In this document: piece by piece, positions 32,406 to 41,499 of the stretch | Layout: the number at the start of each line of letters is the position of its first letter | How positions within the stretch are numbered: the stretch's first letter is position 1 | Assembly (NCBI GenBank): GCA_035715725.1 | Contig: DASTKT010000096.1 | Coordinates: 8,789-72,788, forward strand | Origin: JADGGV01 sp035715725 | Lineage (GTDB): Bacteria > Gemmatimonadota > Gemmatimonadetes > Longimicrobiales > RSA9 | Reading direction: 5' to 3' | Length of the DNA stretch: 64,000 bases | Program-made: the position numbers and the translations under genes | Notes under the pieces: generated by a model | Told to the model about the DNA's origin: nothing | What the model saw: the letters and a program-made list of their open reading frames with translations, nothing else | Databases searched by the model: none

Positions 32406-32517
32406 TCGTTTACGCCTCCAACGCGCGCGGGCCGGCGGCTGACTCCCAGGAGCCGCGGGTCCGCGACCGATCGAGGGCGGTGCCGCAAGAGTTGCACCGC
32501 CGAGTCGGTCATACACG

Positions 32518-32540
32518 AAAAAGGAGGCCTTGCGCCTCCT
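32518..32540 (-). terminator. Intrinsic terminator about 40 nt after a promoter (possible attenuator)
   Basis: On the minus strand GGAGGC, loop GCAAG, GCCTCC, then TTTTT. It stands between the promoter at 32570-32598 and the 50-residue peptide gene, so it either ends a very short RNA or works as an attenuator. Confidence 0.75.
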
Positions 32541-32569
32541 CCGTGGAATCGAGCCTGGGAGACTTCCGG

Positions 32570-32598
32570 AATGTAGCGGGGGTGAAATTGAGCGTCAA
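32570..32598 (-). promoter_or_regulatory. Sigma-70-type promoter upstream of terminator and small peptide gene
   Basis: On the minus strand TTGACG (complement of 32593-32598), 17-base spacer and TACATT (complement of 32570-32575). The predicted start near 32563 is about 23 bases before the terminator stem. Confidence 0.7.
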
Positions 32599-32748
32599 GG
32601 GCACATGCCGGCCGAATCCCGTTGGGGCGCGCCAGGAAGCGGCGGGCCCGGCGGGCGCGTGAACGGGCTCGCGAGGAGGGGGTCCGCGGGGTTGCGTGCA
32701 CCGTAGGGGAGCCCCATCTTCCCGCGGCTTTTTACGGGGCGTTCCTGC

Positions 32749-32777
32749 TTGCGTCCGCGGGGATGCGACCGTATGCT
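32749..32777 (+). promoter_or_regulatory. Candidate promoter of the act operon
   Basis: TTGCGT at 32749-32754, 17-base spacer, TATGCT at 32772-32777. The predicted start near 32784 gives a leader of about 63 bases before actA. Confidence 0.5.
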
Positions 32778-32846
32778 GCGCGCCCGCACGACCCCGCACG
32801 GTCGGGGCGCGCGACCGTATCAGGGTCTTCAGACGCCAGGTACCCG

Positions 32847-33392
32847 ATGGGAAGAACGAAGTGGGCGTTCCTCGGTATCGTCGCCGTGCTGGCGCTGGCC
32901 GGCAGCGGGATGGTGGCCGCGGGGGTCCTCGTGGACTCGGGCGGGTCGGATCAGCCGATCGCGTTCCCGCACGACCTGCATGCGGGGAAAAACCAGATCC
33001 CGTGCATGTACTGCCACTATTCCGCGGATCGGTCGGTGGACGCCGGCATCCCGGCGGTGGCGACGTGTGCGGGGTGCCATCTGCCGGGGTCGAAGGCGGG
33101 GGACGCGAGGGCGGTGGCGATGGTGCGCGCGGACAGCACCGGGGTGAAGCAGCTGGCGGCGTACTGGAAGCGGGCGCTGCCGATTCCGTGGAAGCGGGTC
33201 TACAATCTGCCGGACTACGTGCGCTTCCCGCACATGCGCCACGTGAAGGCGGGGCTGCAGTGCCAGGAGTGCCACGGCCCGGTGCAGGCGATGCGCGTGG
33301 TGAAGCTGCAGCAGCCGCTGCAGATGGGATGGTGCGTGAACTGCCATCGGCAGCGGGGGTCTCGGACCGACTGCTTCGTCTGCCACTACTGA
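32847..33392 (+). CDS. actA: Alternative complex III pentahaem cytochrome, ActA
   Basis: A 181-residue protein with an N-terminal membrane anchor (about 5-28) and five CxxCH haem sites: CMYCH, CAGCH, CQECH, CVNCH and CFVCH. Single His residues before the sites (FPHDLH, FPHMRH) supply distal ligands. This is the pentahaem subunit that brings electrons out of alternative complex III. It is the first gene of a six-gene act operon, with a 58-base gap to actB. Confidence 0.93.
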   Translation: MGRTKWAFLGIVAVLALAGSGMVAAGVLVDSGGSDQPIAFPHDLHAGKNQIPCMYCHYSADRSVDAGIPAVATCAGCHLPGSKAGDARAVAMVRADSTGVKQLAAYWKRALPIPWKRVYNLPDYVRFPHMRHVKAGLQCQECHGPVQAMRVVKLQQPLQMGWCVNCHRQRGSRTDCFVCHY

Positions 33393-33450
33393 GGACCGGG
33401 CGCCCGTGACACGCGAGAGAGAGGCCGGCGCCGCCCCGAAGGAGCGAGGG

Positions 33451-36400
33451 ATGGCAAACGGGTTGGAGCGGCGGGACTTCCTGAAGGTGCTCGGCACGGC
33501 GGGGGCGGGGGTGGCCCTGTCGGCGTGCTCGAACAACCTGGGGGGCGTGCCGCCTGAGCGGTTGATTCCGTACGTGGTCCCGCAGGACGACATCGTGCCG
33601 GGGATCGCGACATACTACCGGACGACGTGCCGGGAGTGTCCGGCCGGTTGCGGGATGGACATCGCGACGCGGGAGGGCCGGGCGATCAAGGCGGAGGGGA
33701 ATCCGCTCTCGCCGATGTCGCACGGCAAGCTGTGCCCGCGTGGCCAGGCGTCGCTGCAGGGCCTGTACAATCCGGACCGGGTGCGGCAGGCGCTGCTGCG
33801 CTCGGGCGCGGACTGGCAGAAGCTGACCTGGGACGACGCGGAGCAGCGCGTGGCGAACGCGCTGGCCGGCGCGCGCGGACGAGCGGTGTTCCTGACGCGG
33901 AACTACACGGGCACGCTGGACCGGCTCGTGACGGATTGGTCGAGCGCGGCGGGCGTCGAGCGGATCATCTACGACGCGTACGCGTGGGAGCCGATCCGCG
34001 CGGCGCACCGCATGCTCTTCGGCGTCGAGGCGGTACCGGTCCACGACTTCTCGCGGGCGTCCGTGGTCGTCAACTTCGGCGCGGACTTCCTGGAGACGTG
34101 GGTCTCGCCGGTCGACTACGCGCGCGGCTTCGTCCAGGGGACGGCGTACACGAACGGCCAGCGCGGCAAGCTGTGGGCGTTCACGCCGCACCAGACGCTG
34201 ACCGACATGAACGCCGAGGAGTGGGTGCCGATCCGCCCCGGCACGGAGCACCTGGTCGCGCTGGCGATGGCGAAGCTCATCGTCGGGAGCGGCCGGGGGC
34301 AGGCGGGCGCGGCGGCCGGGCTGCTGAACGGCGTGGACGTGAACGCGGTGGCGCAGCAGGCGGGTGTGCCGGTGGCGCGCATCCAGCAGGCGGCACAGGA
34401 GTTTGCGAACGGCGGCCGCTCGCTGGCGGTCGGCCCGGGCATCTCGGCGCAGCACCGGGCCGCCACGGCGGTGGCCGCCGCGGTGGCGATCCTGAACAGC
34501 GTCGCCGGCAACTACGGCAGCACGGTCACGCTCTCGCGCACGGAGGAGTACGCGGCGCGGGTGGCTTCCTACGCCGACATGCAGCGCCTCGTTCAGCGGA
34601 TGCAGGCGGGGCAGGTGCAGGTCCTGCTGGTCGACGGGCCGAACCCGCTGTACACGATGCCGGGGGCGGAGGTGGCGGCGGCGCTCGCGCGCGTACCGTT
34701 CATCGCGTCCTTCTCGTCGTACCTGGACGAGACGAGCGCGAAGGCGCACGTGCTGCTGCCGGACCATCACTTCCTCGAGAGCTGGGGCGACTACGTCCCG
34801 CGGACCGGCGTGCGCTCCGTCGTGCAGCCGGTGATGATGCCGGTCTTCGACACGAAGCAGACGGGCGACGTGCTGCTCTCCGTGGCGACGCGGCTGAAGC
34901 TGAGCCTGCCGAACACGGCGGCGCCGGCCGCCGCCGCTCCCGCCGGCGCCGCGGCGCCGGCTGCTCCGGGCGCGCAGGCGGCGGCGGTGGCGCCGCCCGC
35001 CACGTACTACGATTACCTGCGCGCGACCTGGCAGCGCGAGGTGATGCCGAGCGTCGGCGGTGCCGGCACGTTCGAGGACTGGTGGCAGGGCGTGCTGAAG
35101 TCGGGCGTGGTGCTGACGCCGGCGGCGACGGCGCCGGCCGGCGCCGCGCCGGCGCTCAATGCGGCCGGGCTCGGGCAGCTCCGCTTCGAGGTGGCGGAAT
35201 TCACGGGCACGAGCCGGAGCGATGAGTTCTACGTCATCGCCTATCCGTCGATCCGCTTCTACGACGGCCGGACCGCGAACCGGCCGTGGCTGCAGGAGCT
35301 GCCGGACCCGGTCTCGAAGGTGTCGTGGGAGTCGTGGCTGGAGCTGAGCCCGGCGACGGCGCGCCGGCTCGGGATCGAGGACGGCCACGTGGTGGAGGTC
35401 ACGACGCCGTTCGGGAAGACGCGGCTTCCGGTCTGGCGGCATCCGGGGATCCGGGACGACACGGTCGCGATCCAGATCGGGCAGGGCCACGAGGAGCTCG
35501 GGCGCTACGCGGCGGGGCGCGGCGTGAACGTGGTGAAGCTGCTCGGCGCCGTGGCGGAGCCGATCTCGGGCGCCATGGTCTGGGCGCAGGTGAAGGCGGC
35601 GGTGCAGCCGACGGGCGAGTGGGTGCGCGTACCGGGGCACATGCCGGAGAACAACGGCGAGGCGGGCCGGGAGATCGCGCGCTCGATCTCGCTCGCCGAG
35701 GCGCGGCGGGTTGAGGGCGCGGCGGCGGCCGGCGTGGCGGCGGTACCGCACGCGGCCGGCGCGGAGGCGCAGGCCGGGGAGCACGCCGAGATCGCCGGGA
35801 ACCCCAAGAACAAGGTCGTCACGGAGCTGCAGGGTACGGGCGGCTTCGCGCCGGAGACGATGACCGCGGGGCCGGCGGGCTATCCGCCGCCGTCGACGTA
35901 CTACGGCGAGTACTCGCACTCCCACCCGCGCTGGGCGATGGCGATCGACATGGAGCGCTGCATCGGCTGCAGCGCGTGCGTCACCGCCTGCTACGCGGAG
36001 AACAACATCGGGATCGTGGGTCCGGAGCAGGCGGCGAAGGGGCGCCTGCTGACCTGGCTCCGGATCGAGCGCTACTTCGAGGGTGGCGACCAGAAGAGCG
36101 GGGAAGGGTTCGACCACGTCAACTTCCTGCCCATGCTCTGCCAGCAGTGCGGCAACGCGCCGTGCGAGCCGGTCTGCCCGGTGTACGCGGCGTATCACAC
36201 GCCGGAGGGGTTGAACGGCCAGATCTACAACCGGTGCGTGGGCACGCGCTACTGCGCGAACAACTGCCCGTACAAGGTGCGCTACTTCAACTGGTTCAGC
36301 TGGGAGTGGCCGGAGCCGCTGAACTGGCAGCTGAACCCGGATGTCACGGTGCGCGAGAAGGGCGTGATGGAGAAGTGCACGTTCTGCGTGCAGCGGATCC

Positions 36401-36636
36401 GGGCGGCGCAGAACCAGGCGCGCCTGGAGGGGCGCGGCACGCTGGACGGCGAGATCATGCCGGCGTGCGCGCAGACCTGCCCCGGGGACGCGATCGTCTT
36501 CGGGAACGTCAAGGATCCCAACTCGCGGGTGGCGCAGATCGCGGCTTCGGGCCGTGGCTACCGCGTGCTGGAAGAGCTGAACACCCAGTCCGCGATCACC
36601 TATCTGAAGCGGGTGGTCGACGCTTCGGAGGCCTAG
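33451..36636 (+). CDS. actB: Alternative complex III iron-sulphur/molybdopterin-fold subunit, ActB
   Basis: A 1061-residue subunit. ATG 33451 (GGAG about 7 bases upstream) gives a twin-arginine leader RRDFLKVLG ending in LSACS, a possible lipobox. An N-terminal molybdopterin-oxidoreductase-like part has a CRECPAGCGMDIATREGR motif. An Ala/Pro-rich linker lies at about residues 488-515. The C-terminal ferredoxin-like part (from about residue 830) has four cysteine groups: CIGCSACVTAC, CQQCGNAPCEPVC, CVGTRYCANNC with CTFC, and CAQTC. In known ActB the first part is fused to the second and binds no molybdenum cofactor. This composition matches. Confidence 0.95.
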   Translation: MANGLERRDFLKVLGTAGAGVALSACSNNLGGVPPERLIPYVVPQDDIVPGIATYYRTTCRECPAGCGMDIATREGRAIKAEGNPLSPMSHGKLCPRGQASLQGLYNPDRVRQALLRSGADWQKLTWDDAEQRVANALAGARGRAVFLTRNYTGTLDRLVTDWSSAAGVERIIYDAYAWEPIRAAHRMLFGVEAVPVHDFSRASVVVNFGADFLETWVSPVDYARGFVQGTAYTNGQRGKLWAFTPHQTLTDMNAEEWVPIRPGTEHLVALAMAKLIVGSGRGQAGAAAGLLNGVDVNAVAQQAGVPVARIQQAAQEFANGGRSLAVGPGISAQHRAATAVAAAVAILNSVAGNYGSTVTLSRTEEYAARVASYADMQRLVQRMQAGQVQVLLVDGPNPLYTMPGAEVAAALARVPFIASFSSYLDETSAKAHVLLPDHHFLESWGDYVPRTGVRSVVQPVMMPVFDTKQTGDVLLSVATRLKLSLPNTAAPAAAAPAGAAAPAAPGAQAAAVAPPATYYDYLRATWQREVMPSVGGAGTFEDWWQGVLKSGVVLTPAATAPAGAAPALNAAGLGQLRFEVAEFTGTSRSDEFYVIAYPSIRFYDGRTANRPWLQELPDPVSKVSWESWLELSPATARRLGIEDGHVVEVTTPFGKTRLPVWRHPGIRDDTVAIQIGQGHEELGRYAAGRGVNVVKLLGAVAEPISGAMVWAQVKAAVQPTGEWVRVPGHMPENNGEAGREIARSISLAEARRVEGAAAAGVAAVPHAAGAEAQAGEHAEIAGNPKNKVVTELQGTGGFAPETMTAGPAGYPPPSTYYGEYSHSHPRWAMAIDMERCIGCSACVTACYAENNIGIVGPEQAAKGRLLTWLRIERYFEGGDQKSGEGFDHVNFLPMLCQQCGNAPCEPVCPVYAAYHTPEGLNGQIYNRCVGTRYCANNCPYKVRYFNWFSWEWPEPLNWQLNPDVTVREKGVMEKCTFCVQRIRAAQNQARLEGRGTLDGEIMPACAQTCPGDAIVFGNVKDPNSRVAQIAASGRGYRVLEELNTQSAITYLKRVVDASEA

Positions 36637-36642
36637 TCGAGC

Positions 36643-38067
36643 ATGGCCACAGTCATCCGCTCCGAGACACACCCGGAGATCGGCTCCTACGAGGCCGTCA
36701 ATCACGACGTCCTGCGGCTGTTGAGTCGACCTGGCCGGTCGTATCTGGTGCTCCTGTCGGTGACGGTCGCGCTGGTGATCACGATGTTCACCGCGTGGGG
36801 CATCCAGATCGTGCTCGGCATCGGGATGTCGGGGCTCCGCAACCCGATCGGGTGGGGCGTCTACATCACGACGTTCGTGTTCTGGGTCGGCATCGGCCAC
36901 GCCGGGACGCTGATCTCGGCGATCCTCTACCTGTTCCGGGCGCGCTGGCGGCAGTCGATCTACCGGGCCGCGGAGGCCATGACGGTCTTCGCCGTCATGA
37001 CCGCGGGGCTGTTCCCGGTGATCCACGTCGGCCGGCCCTGGCTCGCGTACTACCTGATCCCGTACCCGAACCAGCGGATGATCTGGCCGAACTTCCGCTC
37101 GCCGCTGGTTTGGGACGTCTTCGCGGTCGGCACGTACTTCACGGTCAGCGCGACGTTCTTCTTCATCGGCATGATCCCGGACCTGGCCGCGGCGCGCGAC
37201 AGCGCGGTCGTGCCGTGGCGTCGTCGCCTCTACAGCATCCTGTCGCTGGGGTGGCGGGGCACGAACTGGGAGTGGAAGAACTTCACCCGCGCCTACCTCT
37301 ACCTCGCGGCGCTGGCCACCCCGCTCGTGCTGTCGGTGCACTCGGTGGTGTCGTGGGACTTCGCGATGTCGCTGGTGCCGGGGTGGCACTCGACGGTGTT
37401 CGCGCCGTACTTCGTGGCCGGCGCGATCTTCAGCGGGCTGGCGATGGTGCTGACGCTGCTGATCCCGATCCGCAAGATCTACGGGTTGGAGGCCTACTTC
37501 ACGCCTCGCCACACGGAGGCGATGGCGAAGATGATGTTGCTGACGGCGATGATCGTCTCGTACGCGTACGCATGCGAGGCGTTCGTCGGCTGGTACACGT
37601 TCGAGGCGGCGGAGCAGCACGGCGGCTACCTGCTGTTCGGCGCGTCGGGCGAGTACTGGTGGTCGACCTGGCTCATGCTGACGTGCAACTTCTTCGTGCC
37701 GCAGCTGCTCTGGTTCAGGTCGGTGAGGCGCAGCTTCGCCGCGATGTTCGTGATCACGCTGTTCGTGAACATCGGGATGTGGTTCGAGCGGTACTCGATC
37801 ATCGTCGTGAGCCTGTCGCACGAGTACGAGCCGTGGATGTGGAACCAGTACCGGCCGAGCCTGACGGGGATGCTGATCATCCTGGGCAGCTTCGGCTGGT
37901 TCCTGATGTGGTTCCTGCTCTTCCTGCGGCTGCTCCCGGCGGTGTCGGTGGCCGAGCTGAAGGAGGTGCTGCCCGCGCCGCTGCGGTTGTACCGGCGCCC
38001 GCGGGCGGTCGAGGAGACGACGCCACGCCCGCCGGTCCGGGGCCGCGGCACGGAGGAGGGTCGATGA
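36643..38067 (+). CDS. actC: Alternative complex III NrfD-like quinol-binding subunit, ActC
   Basis: A 474-residue integral membrane protein with about ten segments, of the NrfD/PsrC type. Marks are WGVYITTFVFWVGIGHAGTL, MTAGLFPVIHVGRPW, HSVVSWDFAMSLVPGWHST and YFVAGAIFSG, the quinol-binding architecture of ActC/ActF. The start is 6 bases after actB. The stop overlaps actD as ATGA (38064-38067). Confidence 0.95.
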   Translation: MATVIRSETHPEIGSYEAVNHDVLRLLSRPGRSYLVLLSVTVALVITMFTAWGIQIVLGIGMSGLRNPIGWGVYITTFVFWVGIGHAGTLISAILYLFRARWRQSIYRAAEAMTVFAVMTAGLFPVIHVGRPWLAYYLIPYPNQRMIWPNFRSPLVWDVFAVGTYFTVSATFFFIGMIPDLAAARDSAVVPWRRRLYSILSLGWRGTNWEWKNFTRAYLYLAALATPLVLSVHSVVSWDFAMSLVPGWHSTVFAPYFVAGAIFSGLAMVLTLLIPIRKIYGLEAYFTPRHTEAMAKMMLLTAMIVSYAYACEAFVGWYTFEAAEQHGGYLLFGASGEYWWSTWLMLTCNFFVPQLLWFRSVRRSFAAMFVITLFVNIGMWFERYSIIVVSLSHEYEPWMWNQYRPSLTGMLIILGSFGWFLMWFLLFLRLLPAVSVAELKEVLPAPLRLYRRPRAVEETTPRPPVRGRGTEEGR

Positions 38068-38597
38068 ACTCGGAGGCGGGGATCCTCGCCATCTTCGGCG
38101 AGCTGGACGCCACGGTCACGGCGATCGAGCGCCTGCGGGCGGGGAAGATCCGGGGAATCACGGTCTTCACGCCGGTGCCGCGCCACGAGCTGGACCACGC
38201 GCTGCACGAGCCGGAGAGCCCGGTCCGCATCTTCACGCTGGTGGGCGGGCTCACGGGCGCGGCGTCGGGCTTCGCGCTGGCGACGTGGACGTCGGTGGAT
38301 TGGCCGCTGATCACGGGGGGCAAGCCGATCATCTCGCTGCCGCCGTTCGTGATCATCGCGTTCGAGCTGACGATCCTGTTCGGTGCGCTCTCGACGGTGG
38401 CGGGGCTGTTCATCAACGCCCGGCTGCCGCGGGTGCGGCACGAGGTGGTCTACGACCCGGCGTTCTCGGCCGGAAAGTTCGGGGTCCATGTGGTGGCACC
38501 GCCGGGGCGCGAGAACGAGGTGAAGAACATCCTGCGGGAGAGCGGCGCCGAGGAGATCCGCGAGCGCCCGACGGAGGTGCGAGTTGGAACCACGTGA
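38064..38597 (+). CDS. actD: Alternative complex III subunit ActD (DUF3341)
   Basis: A 177-residue membrane protein with two central segments (about 60-80 and 97-120) between soluble ends. The N-terminus (ILAIFGELDATVTAIERLR) and C-terminal KFGVHVVAPPGRENEVKNIL match DUF3341. A GGAGGAGGG lies just before the ATG. It is a structural subunit of the complex. The end overlaps actE by 14 bases. Confidence 0.92.
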   Translation: MNSEAGILAIFGELDATVTAIERLRAGKIRGITVFTPVPRHELDHALHEPESPVRIFTLVGGLTGAASGFALATWTSVDWPLITGGKPIISLPPFVIIAFELTILFGALSTVAGLFINARLPRVRHEVVYDPAFSAGKFGVHVVAPPGRENEVKNILRESGAEEIRERPTEVRVGTT

Positions 38598-39252
38598 GCG
38601 TGGGGTGATGCGCGCGCTGGGGCGGACGGCCGGGAGCGCGGCCGTGGCGCTGCTCGCGCTGGGCGCCGGCGGGTGCACGGCGCTGGACAACGCGCTGGCG
38701 TCGGTGCCGTTCCTGTCGTTCATGCAGGCGTCACCGGCGATCGGGCCGTACGAGAATCCGCGGCTGGGCGCGCCGGGCGCGGTGCCGTTCCGCTCGCCGG
38801 CCGGGGAGATCTTCCCGGGGCTGCAGCCGACGGAGGCGTCGCTACAGGCGTTCGCGGCGACGCACAGCAACCCGGTGCCGATGACGGACACCGCCGCGCT
38901 GGCCGCGGGGCAGGCGACCTTCCAGCGGTACTGCTTCGTGTGCCACGGACCGGCGGGGAAGGGGAACGGGCCGATCCTGAACAAGCCCGGCGAGATGGGC
39001 AAGTTCCCGTTCGCGCCGGACCTGACGCTGCCGATCACGGTCGCCCGGCCGGATGGCTACATCTTCGGGCTCATCACCGTCGGTCGCGGGCTCATGCCGG
39101 AATACGGCAGCAAGATCCCGGCGGCGCAGCGGTGGGAGGTCGTCAACTACGTGCGCCAGCTGCAGCGGCAGGCGGGCGCGGCGACCGCGCCGGCCGCCGG
39201 CGGGGCGCCCGCGGCGGCGCCGGCCCCGGCACCGACCACGACTACGCGCTGA
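38584..39252 (+). CDS. actE: Alternative complex III mono-haem cytochrome c, ActE
   Basis: A 222-residue lipoprotein cytochrome. TTG 38584 is preferred because GGAGG lies 6 bases upstream; ATG 38608 is an alternative. A lipobox (GAGGC) follows the hydrophobic leader. One haem site, CFVCH, and an axial Met (GLMPEYGS) identify a class I cytochrome c. An Ala/Pro/Thr tail ends the protein. It is the peripheral haem subunit of the complex. Confidence 0.92.
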   Translation: MEPRERGVMRALGRTAGSAAVALLALGAGGCTALDNALASVPFLSFMQASPAIGPYENPRLGAPGAVPFRSPAGEIFPGLQPTEASLQAFAATHSNPVPMTDTAALAAGQATFQRYCFVCHGPAGKGNGPILNKPGEMGKFPFAPDLTLPITVARPDGYIFGLITVGRGLMPEYGSKIPAAQRWEVVNYVRQLQRQAGAATAPAAGGAPAAAPAPAPTTTTR

Positions 39253-39262
39253 GGAAGCGATC

Positions 39263-40600
39263 ATGGCTGTCGATACAGGGGGCGTCTACGACGAGCTGCC
39301 GGTCCGACGCTTCGAGGGGATGCCTCGGACCGGGATGCTGCTCGGCGTCGCGCTGGTGATCCTCGGGGCGATCGCGGTCGTCGCGGGGCTGGTGGGCGAT
39401 CCCGCGCGTGCGTGGCGGGCATATCTCGCCAACTGGCTGTTCTTCACGAGCATCTCCGCCGGGGCCGTCATGTGGTCCGCGATCGTGATGATGGCGCGGG
39501 GCCTCTGGTCCCAGCCGGTCCGGCGCATCCAGCTCTCGTTCGTGGCGTTCCTGCCCGTTGCATGGCTGCTGTTCCTGCCGCTCCTGTTCGTGAGCGGCAA
39601 GTACATCTTTACGTGGAGCGCGGGCTTCGCCGGCGAGGTCGAGCACATCCCGGCGGGGAAGGCGCTCTGGCTGAACGTCCCGTTCGCGATCTCGCGCGAC
39701 CTGCTGTTCTTCACGGCGTTCGTGGCGGTGGCGTTGGCCTTCGCGTACTGGTCGCTGCGGCCCGATCTGGGCGTCGTCAAGAACGGCGTGTCCGGCGGGG
39801 TGCGAGCGCTCTACGACCGGCTCACCCGCGACTGGCGGGGCGCCGAGGCGGAGGAGGTGCGCGCCTCCCACAACTCGGCGACGCTCGCGCCGATCCTGGC
39901 GATCCTGTACGCGTTCGCGCTGACGATCATCGCGTTCGACTACGTGATGTCGCTCGAGCCGGAGTGGAAGAGCACGCTGATCGGCGGCTACTTCTTCGCG
40001 TGCGGGCTGCTGGGCGGCCTCTCGATCACCGCGGTGGCCGCGCTGGCGTTCCGGCGCGCGCTCGGCCTGCACGACGTCGTCCTGCCCGAGAACATGCACG
40101 ACCTCGGGAAGCTGCACTTCGGCTTCAACGTCGTCTGGGCGTACCTGTTCTGGGCGCAGTTCATCGTCATCTGGTACGGCCTCCTGCCGCCGGAGCAGAG
40201 CTTCGTGGTTCGGCGCTTCTCCGCGCCGTACAACGGCATCGCCGTAACGGTGCTCTTCTGCCTGTTCGTGATCCCGTTCTTCGGCCTGCTGGGCGTGAAG
40301 CCGAAGAAGACGCCGGCGACGTTCGCGCTGTTCGCGTCCGTGACGCTGCTGGGCCTGTGGCTCGAGCGCTGGCTGCTCGTGTATCCGTCGTGGTACCACG
40401 GTGAGCTGGCGAACTACGTGCGGATCGGGTGGCAGGAGATCGGTACGTTCCTGGGCTTCGCGGGGCTGCTGCTGCTTTCGCTGCTGTACTTCGCGTCGCG
40501 CTTCCCGATGATCCAGCTCTGGCGGCCGATGGCGGAGTTGGAGCTGCTGGGCGATGTGGTGGAGAACCCGTCGGCCGGCGCGGCGTTCGACGAGCCCTAG
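39263..40600 (+). CDS. actF: Alternative complex III NrfD-like subunit, ActF
   Basis: A 445-residue integral membrane protein, the second quinol-binding-type subunit. Marks are ANWLFFTSISAGAVMWSAI, SHNSATLAPILAILYAFALT, FDYVMSLEPEWKSTLIGGYF and LHFGFNVVWAYLFWAQF. About ten segments. The start is 10 bases after actE, with GAGGAAG upstream. The usual actG is not seen downstream; the opposite-strand methyltransferase gene begins at once, sharing the CTAG tail. Confidence 0.93.
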   Translation: MAVDTGGVYDELPVRRFEGMPRTGMLLGVALVILGAIAVVAGLVGDPARAWRAYLANWLFFTSISAGAVMWSAIVMMARGLWSQPVRRIQLSFVAFLPVAWLLFLPLLFVSGKYIFTWSAGFAGEVEHIPAGKALWLNVPFAISRDLLFFTAFVAVALAFAYWSLRPDLGVVKNGVSGGVRALYDRLTRDWRGAEAEEVRASHNSATLAPILAILYAFALTIIAFDYVMSLEPEWKSTLIGGYFFACGLLGGLSITAVAALAFRRALGLHDVVLPENMHDLGKLHFGFNVVWAYLFWAQFIVIWYGLLPPEQSFVVRRFSAPYNGIAVTVLFCLFVIPFFGLLGVKPKKTPATFALFASVTLLGLWLERWLLVYPSWYHGELANYVRIGWQEIGTFLGFAGLLLLSLLYFASRFPMIQLWRPMAELELLGDVVENPSAGAAFDEP

Positions 40601-41379
40601 CCGCGACGCTGCACGCGATCGAGGTGCTTGACGACCTCGATCGCCATGGCCCGGAAGAGCTTCGCCTCGCGGGCATCCAGCCCGGCCCGGCGCGCCGCCG
40701 CACGAACGGTGCGGAGAATGGCCGCCGGGTTGCGCTTTTTGAAGAAGTCGACGGCGGCGAGGGCGGTCTCGATGTCGCCGAACATCTCCTGGAGCTGCAC
40801 GGGCGAGGCGGGGGGCGCGGTGCGGCGCGGGCGGGGGAGCGGCGCGGCGGTGGTGGCGGCCATGCGCAGCTCGTAGCAGACGAGCAGCACGGCCTGTGCG
40901 AGGTTGAGCGAGGAGGCCTGCGGGTCGGTCGGGATGGTGACGAGCCGATCGCAGAGGTCGAGGTCCTCGTTCGCGAGTCCCTTGTCCTCCCGGCCGAAGA
41001 CGAGGGCGACGGTCCCGTGGGTCGTGGCGGCGAGGATCTCCGGCGCCGCGTCCCGCGGCGTCTGCCAGACGTAGGCGGCCTCGCGCCGGCGGGCGGTGGT
41101 GCCGACGACGTGGGCGGCATCGGCGAGGGCTTCGCCGAGCGTGTCGAAGAACCCGACGCGCTCGAGCATCTCCTCGGAGCCGTGCGCGATCCCGGCGATG
41201 CGGTAGGCGTCGAACTCGGCGGGCCGGACGAGCCGCAGGCGGGAGAGGCCCATATTGCGCATGGCGCGGACGGTTCCGGCAATGTTCACCAGGTCCTGCG
41301 GCTCCTTGAGCACGACGACGATCGCCGGCATGGCCGCCTCGGGCGGCCCGGCGGCATCTTGAATGAACGGTTCCGTCAT
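40597..41379 (-). CDS. trmJ: TrmJ-like RNA 2'-O-methyltransferase (SPOUT/TrmH family)
   Basis: A 260-residue SPOUT methyltransferase. It has VVLKEPQDLVNIAGTVRAMRN (motif 1), VALVFGREDKGL (motif 2) and VTIPTDPQASSLNLAQAVLL (motif 3, trefoil knot). These match TrmJ, which methylates the ribose at tRNA position 32; a related rRNA target is possible. The C-terminal helix (FFKKRNPAAILRTVRA) is typical of the family. It overlaps tail-to-tail with actF. Confidence 0.88.
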   Translation of the reverse strand: MTEPFIQDAAGPPEAAMPAIVVVLKEPQDLVNIAGTVRAMRNMGLSRLRLVRPAEFDAYRIAGIAHGSEEMLERVGFFDTLGEALADAAHVVGTTARRREAAYVWQTPRDAAPEILAATTHGTVALVFGREDKGLANEDLDLCDRLVTIPTDPQASSLNLAQAVLLVCYELRMAATTAAPLPRPRRTAPPASPVQLQEMFGDIETALAAVDFFKKRNPAAILRTVRAAARRAGLDAREAKLFRAMAIEVVKHLDRVQRRG

Positions 41380-41499
41380 GGGCGGAAGGTGCGGGGGGTG
41401 GCCGGGGCCGTCAAGGCGACCCGCGCGGAGGCGGGCGACATCTCGAAACGGGGCCGGGACCGCGGAGACGCGGCCGTGCCTGGCTGGAGAGGAGGAAGC

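Larger units (their letters stand above)
32406..32846. other. 441-bp divergent regulatory region between the TonB side and act operon
   Basis: No protein gene of useful length is seen. The region holds, on the minus strand, a strong promoter (32570-32598) followed by an intrinsic terminator (32518-32540), and on the plus strand a candidate act promoter (32749-32777). The ten-base sequence GCGACCGTAT occurs twice (32765-32774 and 32810-32819), the second copy downstream of a short hairpin (CCCCG/CGGGG around 32796-32810), between the act promoter and actA. Confidence 0.55.

Noticed and set aside
32509..37821. Very long open frame antisense to the act operon (over 1700 codons)
   Set aside because: It is rich in Arg, His, Pro and Ala with no domain signature, and it runs opposite the well-supported act genes. 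Long open frames on the other strand are expected at this GC content.
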